Assembly: GCA_965227875.1 (NCBI GenBank)
Contig: OZ245783.1
Coordinates: 1,178,001 to 1,242,000 of the forward strand
Length of the DNA stretch: 64,000 bases
DNA from: G965227875 sp965227875
Lineage (GTDB): Bacteria > Pseudomonadota > Alphaproteobacteria > Rhizobiales > JAJFHC01
Reading direction: 5' to 3'
Within the stretch, counting starts at the first letter, position 1, and every line of letters starts with the position of its first letter. Shown here piece after piece: positions 45,688 through 54,785 of the stretch. Below the pieces are notes generated by a model, which saw only the letters and a list, made by a program, of their open reading frames with translations, was not told where the DNA came from and ran no database searches. Made by a program: the position numbers and the translations under genes.

Positions 45688-47754
45688 ATGCGCCGCGAAG
45701 ACACCCGGCTGGTGACGGGCCGGGGCCACTATGTATCCGACGTTCGCCTCGATAACTGTCTGCACGCCGCCTTCGTGCGCGCCGACGTCGCCGGTGGACG
45801 CATCGCGGACATCGATACGCGCGACGCCGCAAGTGCAGCCGGCGTGGCCGGCGTGTTCACCGGCGCGGACGTGGCCCACCTCGGCGGCCTGACCGTCAGC
45901 CCCGTGCTCGGGGAGTTCACCGGACGCCCCTTCGACGTCCTGGCGAAATCCCGTGTCGGCGCCGTCGGCCAGCCCGTGGCCGCGATCGTCGCGGAAAGCC
46001 CGCAGTCGGCCAGGGACGCGGCCGACCTCGTCTTCGTCGAACTGGATGACGGAGAACCGGACAAGAGCCGCGATGGCGCGGTGAGCGAACAACGCTGGCG
46101 GCAGGGTGATACGGCCACCGCTATGGCATCCGCGGCGCATATGGTCGACGTCGACACCCGCCACCCGCGTCTCGCGCCGGCGCCGTTGGAGCCGCGCGCG
46201 GTGGCCGCGGATTTCGACCCGGAAACCGGCACGGTCAAGGTCTGGCTGTCCACCCAGACGCCCCACCGTGCCAGAAGCGAACTGGCGCGCATGCTCGACG
46301 TCGAACCGGACCGCATTCGCGTCGTCGCGCCGGATGTGGGCGGCGCATTCGGAATGAAGGCATCGCTCTATCCCGAGGAGGTTTTCACCGTCTGGGCCGC
46401 CTTCACGCTGAGGCGCTCCGTGCGCTGGACCGCGACGCGGAGCGAGGATTTCGTCGCCGCGAGCCACGGTCGCGCCGCGACGGCCAGCGCCCGCCTCGGG
46501 ATCGATGCGGACGGGCGTTTCCTCGCCCTCGAAGCCGACACCGCCTCGCCGGTCGGCCAGTGGCTGACCACCAGCGCCCTCGTGCCGGCCTGGAACGCGG
46601 GGCGCATACTTCCCGGTCCATACCGCGTCGGCAACGTCGACATTCGCACCAGGGTCGTGCCCGAAGCGACCGCACCCGTCGGCATCTATCGCGGCGCGGG
46701 CCGCCCGGAGGCGGCGTTCCTGATGGAACGTCTGGTCGAGGGAGCCGCCCGCGTCACCGGCCTTGACCCGATGGAGATCCGCCGCCGCAATTTCGTTTAC
46801 CCGCAGGACATGCCCTGGACGGGCCCCACCGGCGTCACGCTCGACTCCGGCGATTTCGCAGCGACGCTGGGCATGTTGCAAGACGCCTGCGGCTACGACG
46901 ACCTGCTGGCGACCCGCGACCGCGAACGGACCGATGGCAGGCTGTCGGGCATCGGCGTCAGCTTCTACGTCGAGCCCTGTGGCCAGGGCTGGGAGAGTGC
47001 CCGCGTCGAGATCCACGACAACGGCACGGTCACCGCGGCCACCGGGTCGAGCACGCAGGGCCAGGGCCGCGAGACCGCCTATGCGGGCCTTGTCGCGGCG
47101 GAACTCGGGATCGCCGCCGGAGACGTGACCGTGACGAGCGGAGATACCGGCACCTGCCCGGAGGGCATCGGCGCGCTCGCAAGCCGCAGCACGGCCATCG
47201 GCGGCAGCGCCCTCGTCCAGGCGGTCCGCGAGGCCCGCGCCAATGCACAGCGGGGCGAAGCCGCACGTGCGGAGGTTCGCTACGAAACCGAAGGCGAAGC
47301 CTGGGGACATGGAGCCTGTCTCGCCGTGGTCTCAGTCGACCGAGACACGGGCACGGTACGCGTGTCGGCGCTGCACTGCGCCGACGATGCCGGGACCATC
47401 GTCGACCCCGCCCTCTTTCACGACCAGGTCATTGGCGGTCTGGCGCAGGGTCTGGGCGAAGCCCTGCTCGAGCGGCTGGTCTATGACGCCGACGGCCAGC
47501 TCGTCACCGGATCGTTCACCGACTATGCGATGCCGAGGGCGGACGACATGCCTGCGGTGTCCGTTTCCTCACGCCAGACGCCGTCGCCTTTCAACCTGCT
47601 GGGTGCCAAGGGGATCGGCGAGGCCGGGACGATCGCGGCCCCCGCCGCCATCGTCAACGCGGTTCACGACGCGGTGGCCCCGCTGGGCATCACACGCCTC
47701 GATCTGCCATTGACAAGCGAAACCATCTGGCGCGCCATCAGGGCCGCACAATAA
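45688..47754 (+). CDS. Orphan molybdenum hydroxylase, molybdopterin subunit
   Basis: 688-aa large subunit of the aldehyde oxidase/CO-dehydrogenase CoxL type, about 80-100 residues shorter than usual; the gap lies between the AVREARANAQRGEAARAEVRYE segment and the C-terminal domain. Motifs VGGAFGMKASLYPEE, GIYRGAGRPEAAFLMERLV and active-site GAKGIGEAG are intact. No FAD or FeS subunit gene adjoins, so it may borrow those of the enzyme at 36.9-40.5 kb or be partnered elsewhere. Followed 10 bp later by a DapA-family gene. Confidence 0.83.
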   Translation: MRREDTRLVTGRGHYVSDVRLDNCLHAAFVRADVAGGRIADIDTRDAASAAGVAGVFTGADVAHLGGLTVSPVLGEFTGRPFDVLAKSRVGAVGQPVAAIVAESPQSARDAADLVFVELDDGEPDKSRDGAVSEQRWRQGDTATAMASAAHMVDVDTRHPRLAPAPLEPRAVAADFDPETGTVKVWLSTQTPHRARSELARMLDVEPDRIRVVAPDVGGAFGMKASLYPEEVFTVWAAFTLRRSVRWTATRSEDFVAASHGRAATASARLGIDADGRFLALEADTASPVGQWLTTSALVPAWNAGRILPGPYRVGNVDIRTRVVPEATAPVGIYRGAGRPEAAFLMERLVEGAARVTGLDPMEIRRRNFVYPQDMPWTGPTGVTLDSGDFAATLGMLQDACGYDDLLATRDRERTDGRLSGIGVSFYVEPCGQGWESARVEIHDNGTVTAATGSSTQGQGRETAYAGLVAAELGIAAGDVTVTSGDTGTCPEGIGALASRSTAIGGSALVQAVREARANAQRGEAARAEVRYETEGEAWGHGACLAVVSVDRDTGTVRVSALHCADDAGTIVDPALFHDQVIGGLAQGLGEALLERLVYDADGQLVTGSFTDYAMPRADDMPAVSVSSRQTPSPFNLLGAKGIGEAGTIAAPAAIVNAVHDAVAPLGITRLDLPLTSETIWRAIRAAQ

Positions 47755-47764
47755 GGAACAGTCC

Positions 47765-48718
47765 ATGAAGTACTCGAGAAACGACGCCAAGGATTATGCC
47801 CGCGAAAACATGAAAGGGATATGGGCTGCCGCCCTCAATCCCATGCGGCCGGACTATTCCATCGACGAGGACGGGCTCAGGCGCAATCTGGACCACTGGA
47901 TCGACGAACTCGGTATCGACGGCGTCTTCATCGCCGGCAAGCAGGGCGAGTTCTTCGCCATGTCGCTGGAGGAACGCAAACGCAACTTCGAACTCGCCGT
48001 GGAGGCCTGCGACGGGCGCGCCGGAACGATCATGTCCTGTTCGGACCAGAACTTCGACACGGTGATCGAGCTTGCCCGGCATGCGCGCGACGTGGGCGCG
48101 GACTACATCGTCGTCCATGCACCGGTTCTCCACTTCATCCACGACCGCGACGACACGCTCTTCAACTATTACAGCGCCATCTGCGAGCAGGTGGACATCG
48201 GAATCGCCATGTGGAGCCACCCCGACTCCGGCTATCTGATGAGTCCCGAACTCTGCGCCCGCATCGCAGAGCTGCCGAACATCGTCGCCATAAAATATTC
48301 CGTGCCGCGCGACATGTACGCGCGCCTGACCGAACTGGCCGGTGACCGGCTGCTCGTCAGCACCGCTTCGGAAGACGAGTGGTTCGACAATATCGTCGAG
48401 CTTGGCTGGCGGCTCTACCTGTGTTCCTCCCCGCCCTATCTCATCCAGACGAAGGCCGACCGGCGCATGCGCGAATACACCGACCTCGCCTTCGCCGGAA
48501 AGGTCGACGAGGCCCGCCGCGTACGCGACAGCCTCGACCCGGTTCGCCACGCGCTCAAGTCGACCCGGCCCGGCGCCAAGCCCCAGGCACACCAGAAGTA
48601 TTGGCAGGAACTGCTGGGACAGGCCGGTGGCCCGGTCCGTCCGCCGCTCCTGCAGCTCACCGACGAGGAGAAGGCCGCCACGAAGGAAGCCTTCGCCGGC
48701 TGCGGCCTGAAACTCTAA
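47765..48718 (+). CDS. Dihydrodipicolinate synthase (DapA) family lyase
   Basis: 317-aa Class I aldolase-type protein. The Schiff-base Lys is kept (NIVAIKYSV), but the DapA GTTGE loop is GKQGE and the catalytic Tyr of the YY motif is replaced (VVHAPVLHF), so it is not a dihydrodipicolinate synthase. Such variants are lyases or hydratases for 2-oxo acids or aldols. Directly follows the orphan hydroxylase gene, suggesting a role in the lower pyridine pathway, for example on a formyl- or oxo-dicarboxylate. Confidence 0.82.
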   Translation: MKYSRNDAKDYARENMKGIWAAALNPMRPDYSIDEDGLRRNLDHWIDELGIDGVFIAGKQGEFFAMSLEERKRNFELAVEACDGRAGTIMSCSDQNFDTVIELARHARDVGADYIVVHAPVLHFIHDRDDTLFNYYSAICEQVDIGIAMWSHPDSGYLMSPELCARIAELPNIVAIKYSVPRDMYARLTELAGDRLLVSTASEDEWFDNIVELGWRLYLCSSPPYLIQTKADRRMREYTDLAFAGKVDEARRVRDSLDPVRHALKSTRPGAKPQAHQKYWQELLGQAGGPVRPPLLQLTDEEKAATKEAFAGCGLKL

Positions 48719-48783
48719 AGTTCCCGGGCCACCGACTTCCGGATCGGAATCGGGCCTGCCGGCAGGGCTGTCATATTTTTCAC

Positions 48784-48799
48784 TGGAATCCCTATCGCA
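48784..48799 (+). promoter_or_regulatory. Possible sigma-54 promoter before the glx genes
   Basis: TGGAAT-CCCTA-TCGCA keeps the GG-N10-GC spacing of -24/-12 promoters, 77 bases before the glxB-like start. Sigma-54/NtrC control would suit a glutamine synthetase operon. Match is partial. Confidence 0.35.
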
Positions 48800-48875
48800 C
48801 TGCAATATCCTGACAAAAACCGGGTGCGGAGCGTACCCCGCGCGAACCGGAACCAACGGACGGAGAAGCGACGAG

Positions 48876-49790
48876 ATGTGCGGAATTGTGGGCCTCTATC
48901 TCAAGAATCCCGACCTGCGACCGCAGCTCGGCGCCATGTTCCGCCCGATGCTGTCCGAAATGACCAGCCGCGGACCGGACTCCGCCGGCGTCGCCATCTA
49001 CAGGGACCGGGCCGCCGAGGGGTTCACGAAATTCTCGCTCGCCCATGACGACGAGAGCTTCGACTGGAAGAGCGTCGATGCCGGTCTGGAGAAAGCCCTC
49101 GATTGCGAGGCAAGCGTGAGGCCGGTCGCGACCCACTGCGTGCTGGTGACCGATGCCGACGAAAAAGCCGCGACGGGCTGGCTGCGGCGCGCCTTTCCGG
49201 ATGTGCGCATCGTCGGATCGGGCGCCAGCGTGGAGATCTTCAAGGAGGTCGGGTTGCCCGATGCGGTCTATGACCGTTTCGGCCTCGACGCCGCCAACGG
49301 CACCCACATGATCGGCCATACCCGCATGGCGACGGAAAGCGCGGTCACCACCGCGGGCTCGCATCCCTTCGCGACGGGAGCGGATCTCTGCCTCGTGCAC
49401 AACGGCTCGCTGTCCAACCACAACCGGCTGCGCGAGAACCTGCGCCGCGAAGGGCTCGAGTTCCAGACGGAGAACGACACGGAGGTCGCCGCGGCCTACA
49501 TGACGTGGAAAATCCGCCAGGGAGCGTCGCTCCACGAGGCGCTCACCGACGGCATCCGCGACCTCGACGGCTTCTACACGTTCTGTGTCGGCACGAGCGA
49601 CGGGTTCGCCGTCCTGCGCGATCCGATCGCCTGCAAGCATGCGGTCCTGGCCGAAACCGACGACTGGGTGGCCATGGCCACCGAGTACCGCGCCATCGCC
49701 CCGCTGCCCGGCTCGGACAAGGCCCATATCTGGGAACCCAGGCCCCAGACGATATACACCTGGGGCGGCGACGGCGCCGGGCTCCACTGA
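48876..49790 (+). CDS. Class II glutamine amidotransferase (GlxB/MgsA type)
   Basis: 304-aa glutaminase domain protein with Cys2 nucleophile (MCGIVGLY after Met removal), RGPDSAGVAIY, GHTRMATES and VHNGSLSNHNRLRENL near residue 180. Equivalent to the glutaminase domain of glutamate synthase made as a separate protein. First of a four-gene set with GXGXG, FMN and glutamine-synthetase-like products, as in rhizobial glx-glnT or N-methylglutamate synthase (mgsABC) clusters. No N-methylglutamate dehydrogenase genes are here. Confidence 0.85.
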   Translation: MCGIVGLYLKNPDLRPQLGAMFRPMLSEMTSRGPDSAGVAIYRDRAAEGFTKFSLAHDDESFDWKSVDAGLEKALDCEASVRPVATHCVLVTDADEKAATGWLRRAFPDVRIVGSGASVEIFKEVGLPDAVYDRFGLDAANGTHMIGHTRMATESAVTTAGSHPFATGADLCLVHNGSLSNHNRLRENLRREGLEFQTENDTEVAAAYMTWKIRQGASLHEALTDGIRDLDGFYTFCVGTSDGFAVLRDPIACKHAVLAETDDWVAMATEYRAIAPLPGSDKAHIWEPRPQTIYTWGGDGAGLH

Positions 49791-49791
49791 C

Positions 49792-50475
49792 ATGGAGACA
49801 CTCGATCTCGACGAACTGGGCCTGCGCGCCGTCAACAGCCGCCTGAACGGACTGGGTCCCGAGACCAACGAGCGCGACTGGGCGATCCTCAACCCGATGG
49901 GCCGCCATGCCATCGCCTGCGGCCTGCAGGCGCCGCTCAACGTCGATATCCGGGGCCATGTCGGTTTCTACTGCGGCGGCATGAACAAGGACGCGAGCAT
50001 CACCGTGCACGGTCATGCCGGGGTGGGGGTCGCGGAGAACATGATGTCGGGGCTCGTGCGGGTGAAGGGCAATGCCAGCCAGTCCGCGGGGGCGACCGGC
50101 CATGGCGGTCTGCTGGTGATCGAGGGCGACGCCTCGTCCCGTTGCGGGATCTCCATGAAGGGGATCGACATCGTCGTCGGCGGCTCCGCCGGCCACATGT
50201 CGGCCTTCATGGCGCAACTTGGCCATCTCGTGATCTGCGGCGATGCCGGCGAGGCGCTCGGCGATTCCATCTATGAGGCCCGGCTCTTCGTGCGCGGCGA
50301 CGTCGAGAGCCTCGGTGCGGACTGCATCGAGAAGGAGATGCGGCCCGAGCATCTCGAGACGCTCAAGACCCTGCTCGCGCGGGCGGAGGTCGACGCCGAT
50401 CCGGGGGACTTCCGCCGCTATGGTTCGGCCCGCAAGCTCTACAACTTCGACATCGACCACGCGGACGCATATTGA
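49792..50475 (+). CDS. GXGXG-domain glutamate synthase-like subunit (GlxC/MgsB type)
   Basis: 227-aa right-handed beta-helix protein like the C-terminal domain of glutamate synthase. Repeated Gly-rich turns: DIRGHVGFYCGGMNKDASITVHG, GLVRVKGNASQSAGATGHGG, GDAGEALGDSIYEARLFVRG. Starts one base after the previous stop. Forms a complex with the amidotransferase and the FMN subunit, helping channel ammonia. Confidence 0.85.
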   Translation: METLDLDELGLRAVNSRLNGLGPETNERDWAILNPMGRHAIACGLQAPLNVDIRGHVGFYCGGMNKDASITVHGHAGVGVAENMMSGLVRVKGNASQSAGATGHGGLLVIEGDASSRCGISMKGIDIVVGGSAGHMSAFMAQLGHLVICGDAGEALGDSIYEARLFVRGDVESLGADCIEKEMRPEHLETLKTLLARAEVDADPGDFRRYGSARKLYNFDIDHADAY

Positions 50476-50483
50476 GGCGCAGG

Positions 50484-51812
50484 ATGGACAACGACACCCC
50501 CCGGACGACGCCCCGAAAATCGGCGACCTTCGACGACTACACCCTGTCGGAGATCCGGCGTGCCGCGAGCACGGGCATCTACGACATTCGCGGCGGCGGC
50601 GCGAAGCGCCGGGTCCCGCATTTCGACGACCTGCTCTTCCTCGGCGCATCGATTTCGCGTTACCCGCTCGAGGGTTACCGCGAGAGATGCGGCACCGACG
50701 TGGTTCTCGGAACCCGCTTCGCCAGCAAGCCGGTGGAACTCAAGATCCCCATAACCATCGCCGGCATGAGCTTCGGATCCCTGTCGGGCCAGGCCAAGGA
50801 GGCGCTCGGGCGCGGCGCCACCATGGCCGGCACGTCGACCACGACCGGTGACGGCGGCATGACCAGGGAGGAGCGGGAACATTCCCGAACGCTGGTCTAC
50901 CAGTACCTGCCCTCGCGCTACGGCATGAACCCCGACGACCTGCGCAAGGCCGACGCCATCGAGGTCGTGATCGGCCAGGGCGCCAAGCCCGGCGGGGGCG
51001 GCATGCTGCTCGGACAGAAGATATCCGACCGTGTGGCCGAGATGAGGTCGCTGCCCAGGGGCATCGACCAGCGTTCCGCCTGCCGCCATCCGGACTGGAC
51101 CGGCCCGGACGATCTCGAGATCAAGATCCAGGAACTGCGCGAAATCACCAACTGGGAGAAACCGATCTACGTCAAGGTTGGCGGTGCGCGGCCCTACTAC
51201 GACACCGCCCTCGCCGTGAAGTCGGGCGCGGACGTCATCGTCGTCGACGGCATGCAGGGCGGGACGGCGGCGACCCAGGAGGTCTTCATCGAACATGTCG
51301 GCCAGCCGACGCTCGCCTGCGTGCGGCCCGCCGTCGACGCGCTGCAGGAACTCGGCCTTCACCGCAAGGTGCAGCTGGTCGTCTCCGGCGGCATCCGCAA
51401 CGGCGCGGACGTGGCCAAGGCGCTGGCCCTCGGCGCGGACGCCGTCTCGATCGGGACGGCAGCGCTCGTCGCCCTGGGCGACAACGACCCGCACTGGGAA
51501 GAGGAATACCGCGCGCTCGGCACGACCGCCGGCGCCTATGACGACTGGCACGAAGGGCGCGACCCTGCCGGCATCACCACGCAGGACCCCGACCTCGCCG
51601 CAAGACTCGATCCCACGGTCGCGGGCCGACGCCTCGCGAACTACCTCAAGGTGATGACCCTGGAGGCGCAGACCATCGCGCGGGCCTGCGGGAAGAGCCA
51701 TGTCCACAACCTGGAACCCGACGACCTCGTGGCGCTCACCGTAGAGGCGGCGGCCATGGCCCGGGTGCCGCTGTCGGGGACCAGTTGGATCCCCGGCCAG
51801 ACCCCGTACTGA
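50484..51812 (+). CDS. FMN-binding glutamate synthase-like subunit (GlxD/MgsC type)
   Basis: 442-aa FMN/FeS central domain of glutamate synthase. Features: PITIAGMSFGSLSGQAKEALGRGA, IGQGAKPGGGGMLLGQK, VIVVDGMQGGTAATQEVF and SGGIRNGADVAKALALGADAVSIGTAAL (FMN phosphate site). Transfers ammonia or an amine to 2-oxoglutarate with the two previous products. ATG at 50484 is 8 bp after the GlxC stop. Confidence 0.88.
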   Translation: MDNDTPRTTPRKSATFDDYTLSEIRRAASTGIYDIRGGGAKRRVPHFDDLLFLGASISRYPLEGYRERCGTDVVLGTRFASKPVELKIPITIAGMSFGSLSGQAKEALGRGATMAGTSTTTGDGGMTREEREHSRTLVYQYLPSRYGMNPDDLRKADAIEVVIGQGAKPGGGGMLLGQKISDRVAEMRSLPRGIDQRSACRHPDWTGPDDLEIKIQELREITNWEKPIYVKVGGARPYYDTALAVKSGADVIVVDGMQGGTAATQEVFIEHVGQPTLACVRPAVDALQELGLHRKVQLVVSGGIRNGADVAKALALGADAVSIGTAALVALGDNDPHWEEEYRALGTTAGAYDDWHEGRDPAGITTQDPDLAARLDPTVAGRRLANYLKVMTLEAQTIARACGKSHVHNLEPDDLVALTVEAAAMARVPLSGTSWIPGQTPY

Positions 51813-51853
51813 GAGCAGAGCACACCGGATCGAGAGCAACCTGGAGGGAGAAC

Positions 51854-53161
51854 ATGGCAGTCAGTCTCGCAAAATTCGCAAAGGACAAGGGCGTAGAGTT
51901 CTTTCTGTTCAATTTCACCGACCTGTTCGGGGTCCAGCGCGCCAAGCTCGTGCCGGCGCAGGCGGTCGGGGACATGCAGAAGTCCGGTGCAGGTTTTGCG
52001 GGCTTTGCGTCCTGGCTCGACATGACGCCGGCTCATCCGGACATGTTCGTGATGCCCGATGCCGACAGCGTCATCCAGTTGCCGTGGAAACCGGAGGTCG
52101 CGTGGGTCGCCGGCGACCCCTGGATGGACGGCGCGCCGGTGGGCCAGGCCCCGCGCAACGTGCTGAAGGCCGTGGTCGAACAGGCTGGTGCGAAGGGCAT
52201 GCGGATGAAGGCAGGCGTCGAGCCGGAGTTCCACCTCATCAACGCCGACGGTAGCGCCATCTCGGACGACCGCGACATCCAGGAAAAACCCTGTTACGAC
52301 CAGTCGGCGGTCATGCGCAGGTTCGACGTGATTTCGGAAATCTGCTCGACCATGATCGGCCTGGGCTGGGGCCCGTACCAGAACGACCACGAGGACGCCA
52401 ACGGCCAGTTCGAGATCAACTGGGACTACGACGACGCTCTGGTGACCGCCGACCGGCTCTGCTTCTTCAAGTTCATGGTCAAGTCGATCGCCGAGAAACA
52501 CGGCCTGAGGGCGACTTTCATGCCCAAGCCGTTTTCAAATCTCACGGGCAATGGCTGCCACGTCCATATCTCGGTCTGGGACAAGCCCGGCAAGAAGAAC
52601 CTGTTCCACGACGCCAGGGGCGAACTCGGCATTTCCGAGAAGGGTTACAGTTTTCTCGGCGGTCTCGTTCGCCACGCCGAAGGTTTCACCGCGATCACCA
52701 ATCCGACCGTCAATTCCTACAAGCGGATCAACGCGCCGCGCACCTTGTCGGGCGCGACCTGGTCACCGAACTCGATCACCTATGGCGGCAACAACCGCAC
52801 ACACATGGTGCGCATCCCCGACGAAGGGCGCTTCGAACTGCGGCTCGCCGACGGTTCGGCGAACCCGTACCTGATGATGGCGGCAATCCTCGCCGCCGGG
52901 CTTCACGGCGTGGAAGACGGGCTCGACCCCGGCAAGCGCCTCGACGTCGACATGTATGCCGACGGCCACAAGCTGCGCGGCATCAAGAAGCTGCCGCTCA
53001 ACCTGCTCGATGCCATCCGTCTCTTCGCCAGGGACAAGCACTTGCGCGCCGCCCTCGGCGAAGAGTTCGCGGATGCCTACGTCAAGCTCAAGACGGACGA
53101 GTGGAACGCCTATACCCACCACCTTACGCAATGGGAGCGTGACACCACACTCGACTGCTAG
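51854..53161 (+). CDS. glnT: Type III glutamine synthetase-like ligase (GlnT/GmaS)
   Basis: 435-aa ligase of the glutamine synthetase superfamily. Motifs: AGVEPEFHLI and GQFEINWDYDDAL (metal/ATP glutamates), NGCHVHISVWD (ammonium/Glu site) and FELRLADGSANPYLMMAAIL near residue 340. Rhizobial GlnT and methylotroph gamma-glutamylmethylamide synthetase (GmaS) share this architecture; the sequence alone does not separate them. Strong GGAGGGAG ribosome binding site. Last of the glx operon; could assimilate ammonium released by enamidase. Confidence 0.83.
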   Translation: MAVSLAKFAKDKGVEFFLFNFTDLFGVQRAKLVPAQAVGDMQKSGAGFAGFASWLDMTPAHPDMFVMPDADSVIQLPWKPEVAWVAGDPWMDGAPVGQAPRNVLKAVVEQAGAKGMRMKAGVEPEFHLINADGSAISDDRDIQEKPCYDQSAVMRRFDVISEICSTMIGLGWGPYQNDHEDANGQFEINWDYDDALVTADRLCFFKFMVKSIAEKHGLRATFMPKPFSNLTGNGCHVHISVWDKPGKKNLFHDARGELGISEKGYSFLGGLVRHAEGFTAITNPTVNSYKRINAPRTLSGATWSPNSITYGGNNRTHMVRIPDEGRFELRLADGSANPYLMMAAILAAGLHGVEDGLDPGKRLDVDMYADGHKLRGIKKLPLNLLDAIRLFARDKHLRAALGEEFADAYVKLKTDEWNAYTHHLTQWERDTTLDC

Positions 53162-53175
53162 GAGGTATCCGGGCC

Positions 53176-54456
53176 TCAGGCCGCGACCTTGGCAGCGCGG
53201 CGCTTGCGGGCCCGGCGGCCCGGACGCGGCGCCTTGCCGGGTGCGAAGGATTTCGCCGCGAAGTTCGGTTTCCGCTTCGGTCCCCGGCGGGCGTTGTCGG
53301 CTGCCGCGAACGCCTCGATCGCTTCGGGCGACAACTCGCCGCCGACAACCTCGATCCGCGTGGCGATGAGTTTCTCGATATCGCGCAGCTGCCCCTGTTC
53401 CTCCGGCGAACAGAACGCGATCGCTTCGCCGTCCGCGCCCGCGCGCGCCGTGCGTCCGATACGGTGAACGTAGGTCTCCGCGACGTTCGGAAGGTCGAAG
53501 TTGTAGACATGGCTGACGCCGGGAATGTCGATCCCCCGCGCCGCGACATCCGTTGCCACCAGCACCCTCAGATTGCCGCTGCGGAACGCCTTGATGGCGC
53601 GGTCACGCTGGCCCTGGCTCTTGTTGCCGTGCACGGACCCGGCCGCAATCCCGGCCGCCACAAGCCGCTTCATGAGTTTCTCGGCGCCGTGTTTCGTCCG
53701 TGCGAACACCAGCGACAGGTCGTCCTGCCGCTCGAGCAGGCACGACTTGAGCAGGTCGAACTTGTCCGCTTGGCGCACGAGATGGACGCTCTGGCGTACC
53801 TTGTCCGCCGACCGGCCCGCCGGTACCGCCTCGATACGCACCGGGTCGTTCAGGTAGGTTCGGGACAGTTCACCGATATGTTTCGGCATGGTGGCCGAGA
53901 ACAGCAGGGTCTGGCGCTCGGCGCCCAGATAGGTCGCGATCTTGCGCAGCGAATGGATGAACCCGAGGTCGAGCATCTGGTCGGCTTCGTCGAGCACCAG
54001 GAAGCGCACCTGGTCGAGATCGACAGCGCGTCGGTCGATAAGGTCGAGCAGGCGGCCCGGTGTCGCCACCAGGACATCCGTGCCCTTCTGCATCTCGCGC
54101 ACCTGGTGCGGGATCGGCGCACCGCCCACGATCAGGCGGACGGTCAGCGGGGTGCCGCGCATGAAGGCGCGCAGGTTGGTGGCGATCTGGTTGGCGAGTT
54201 CCCGCGTCGGCGCGAGGATCAGCGAGCGTGCGGACTTCGGATCGGGCTTGCGGCCCCGGCCCGTCAGGTGCTGGACGAGCGGCAGGCCGAACGCCGCGGT
54301 CTTGCCGGTCCCGGTCTGGGCCAGGCCCATCACGTCGCGGCCCTGCAGCACGTGCGGGATCGCATCGCGCTGAATGTCTGTGGGGCTGTCGAAACCCAGT
54401 GCGCGCAGTGTCTTGAGAATGGTGTTGTTGAGCCCGAGGGCTTCGAATTCGGTCAA
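53176..54456 (-). CDS. rhlE: DEAD-box RNA helicase
   Basis: 426-aa ATP-dependent RNA helicase of the RhlE group. Q motif region FDSPTDIQRDAIP, Walker A AQTGTGKT, APTRELANQI, DEAD in VLDEADQMLD, SAT in LLFSATMP, ATDVAARGIDIPG and HRIGRTARAG are all in order; a short basic C-terminus (RRARKRRAAK) binds RNA. Works in ribosome assembly and cold adaptation. Convergent with glnT (15 bp apart). Confidence 0.92.
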   Translation of the reverse strand: MTEFEALGLNNTILKTLRALGFDSPTDIQRDAIPHVLQGRDVMGLAQTGTGKTAAFGLPLVQHLTGRGRKPDPKSARSLILAPTRELANQIATNLRAFMRGTPLTVRLIVGGAPIPHQVREMQKGTDVLVATPGRLLDLIDRRAVDLDQVRFLVLDEADQMLDLGFIHSLRKIATYLGAERQTLLFSATMPKHIGELSRTYLNDPVRIEAVPAGRSADKVRQSVHLVRQADKFDLLKSCLLERQDDLSLVFARTKHGAEKLMKRLVAAGIAAGSVHGNKSQGQRDRAIKAFRSGNLRVLVATDVAARGIDIPGVSHVYNFDLPNVAETYVHRIGRTARAGADGEAIAFCSPEEQGQLRDIEKLIATRIEVVGGELSPEAIEAFAAADNARRGPKRKPNFAAKSFAPGKAPRPGRRARKRRAAKVAA

Positions 54457-54785
54457 AATTGTCCTTTCGATGCCGTGGCCGCGGAGTTTCCCCGCAGCAC
54501 CGGCATATGAATTTGCGACGCGACCGGCATGCTTCCGGCATGCCCGTCTCGCGCCGTGCGGTTACGACCGCAGCCTCTGCCGGCCCGTGAATTCGGGCAG
54601 GCCGCCGCGTCGTTCAAACCCCGCGTGATCTGGGAATGGAAGAAATCTGGAACCCGGATGGGTTCGGACCCGGCATTGCCTGTGCCGCCGTTCGGGCGGC
54701 TGGAGCCTCCGTGCCGGTCCTCGTTTGAGCGACGACAGTCGGAGGCGCGAGGCTGCTCACGCGGCAGCCAGGCTCATGCCTGACG
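54457..54785 (-). other. Long non-coding leader of rhlE
   Basis: Together with the promoter bases this makes the 392-bp gap between nbaC and rhlE. No convincing coding region. Several short GC-rich inverted repeats (for example around CCGGCATGCttCCGGCATGCC and GCCGGCCCGTGAATTCGGGC) suggest a folded RNA leader. Cold-shock helicase genes often have long leaders; a regulatory role here is inference. Confidence 0.45.

Noticed and set aside
47765..48718. Lysine-biosynthetic dihydrodipicolinate synthase
   Set aside because: Conserved Thr/Thr and Tyr active-site residues are replaced and the gene lies in a catabolic cluster.
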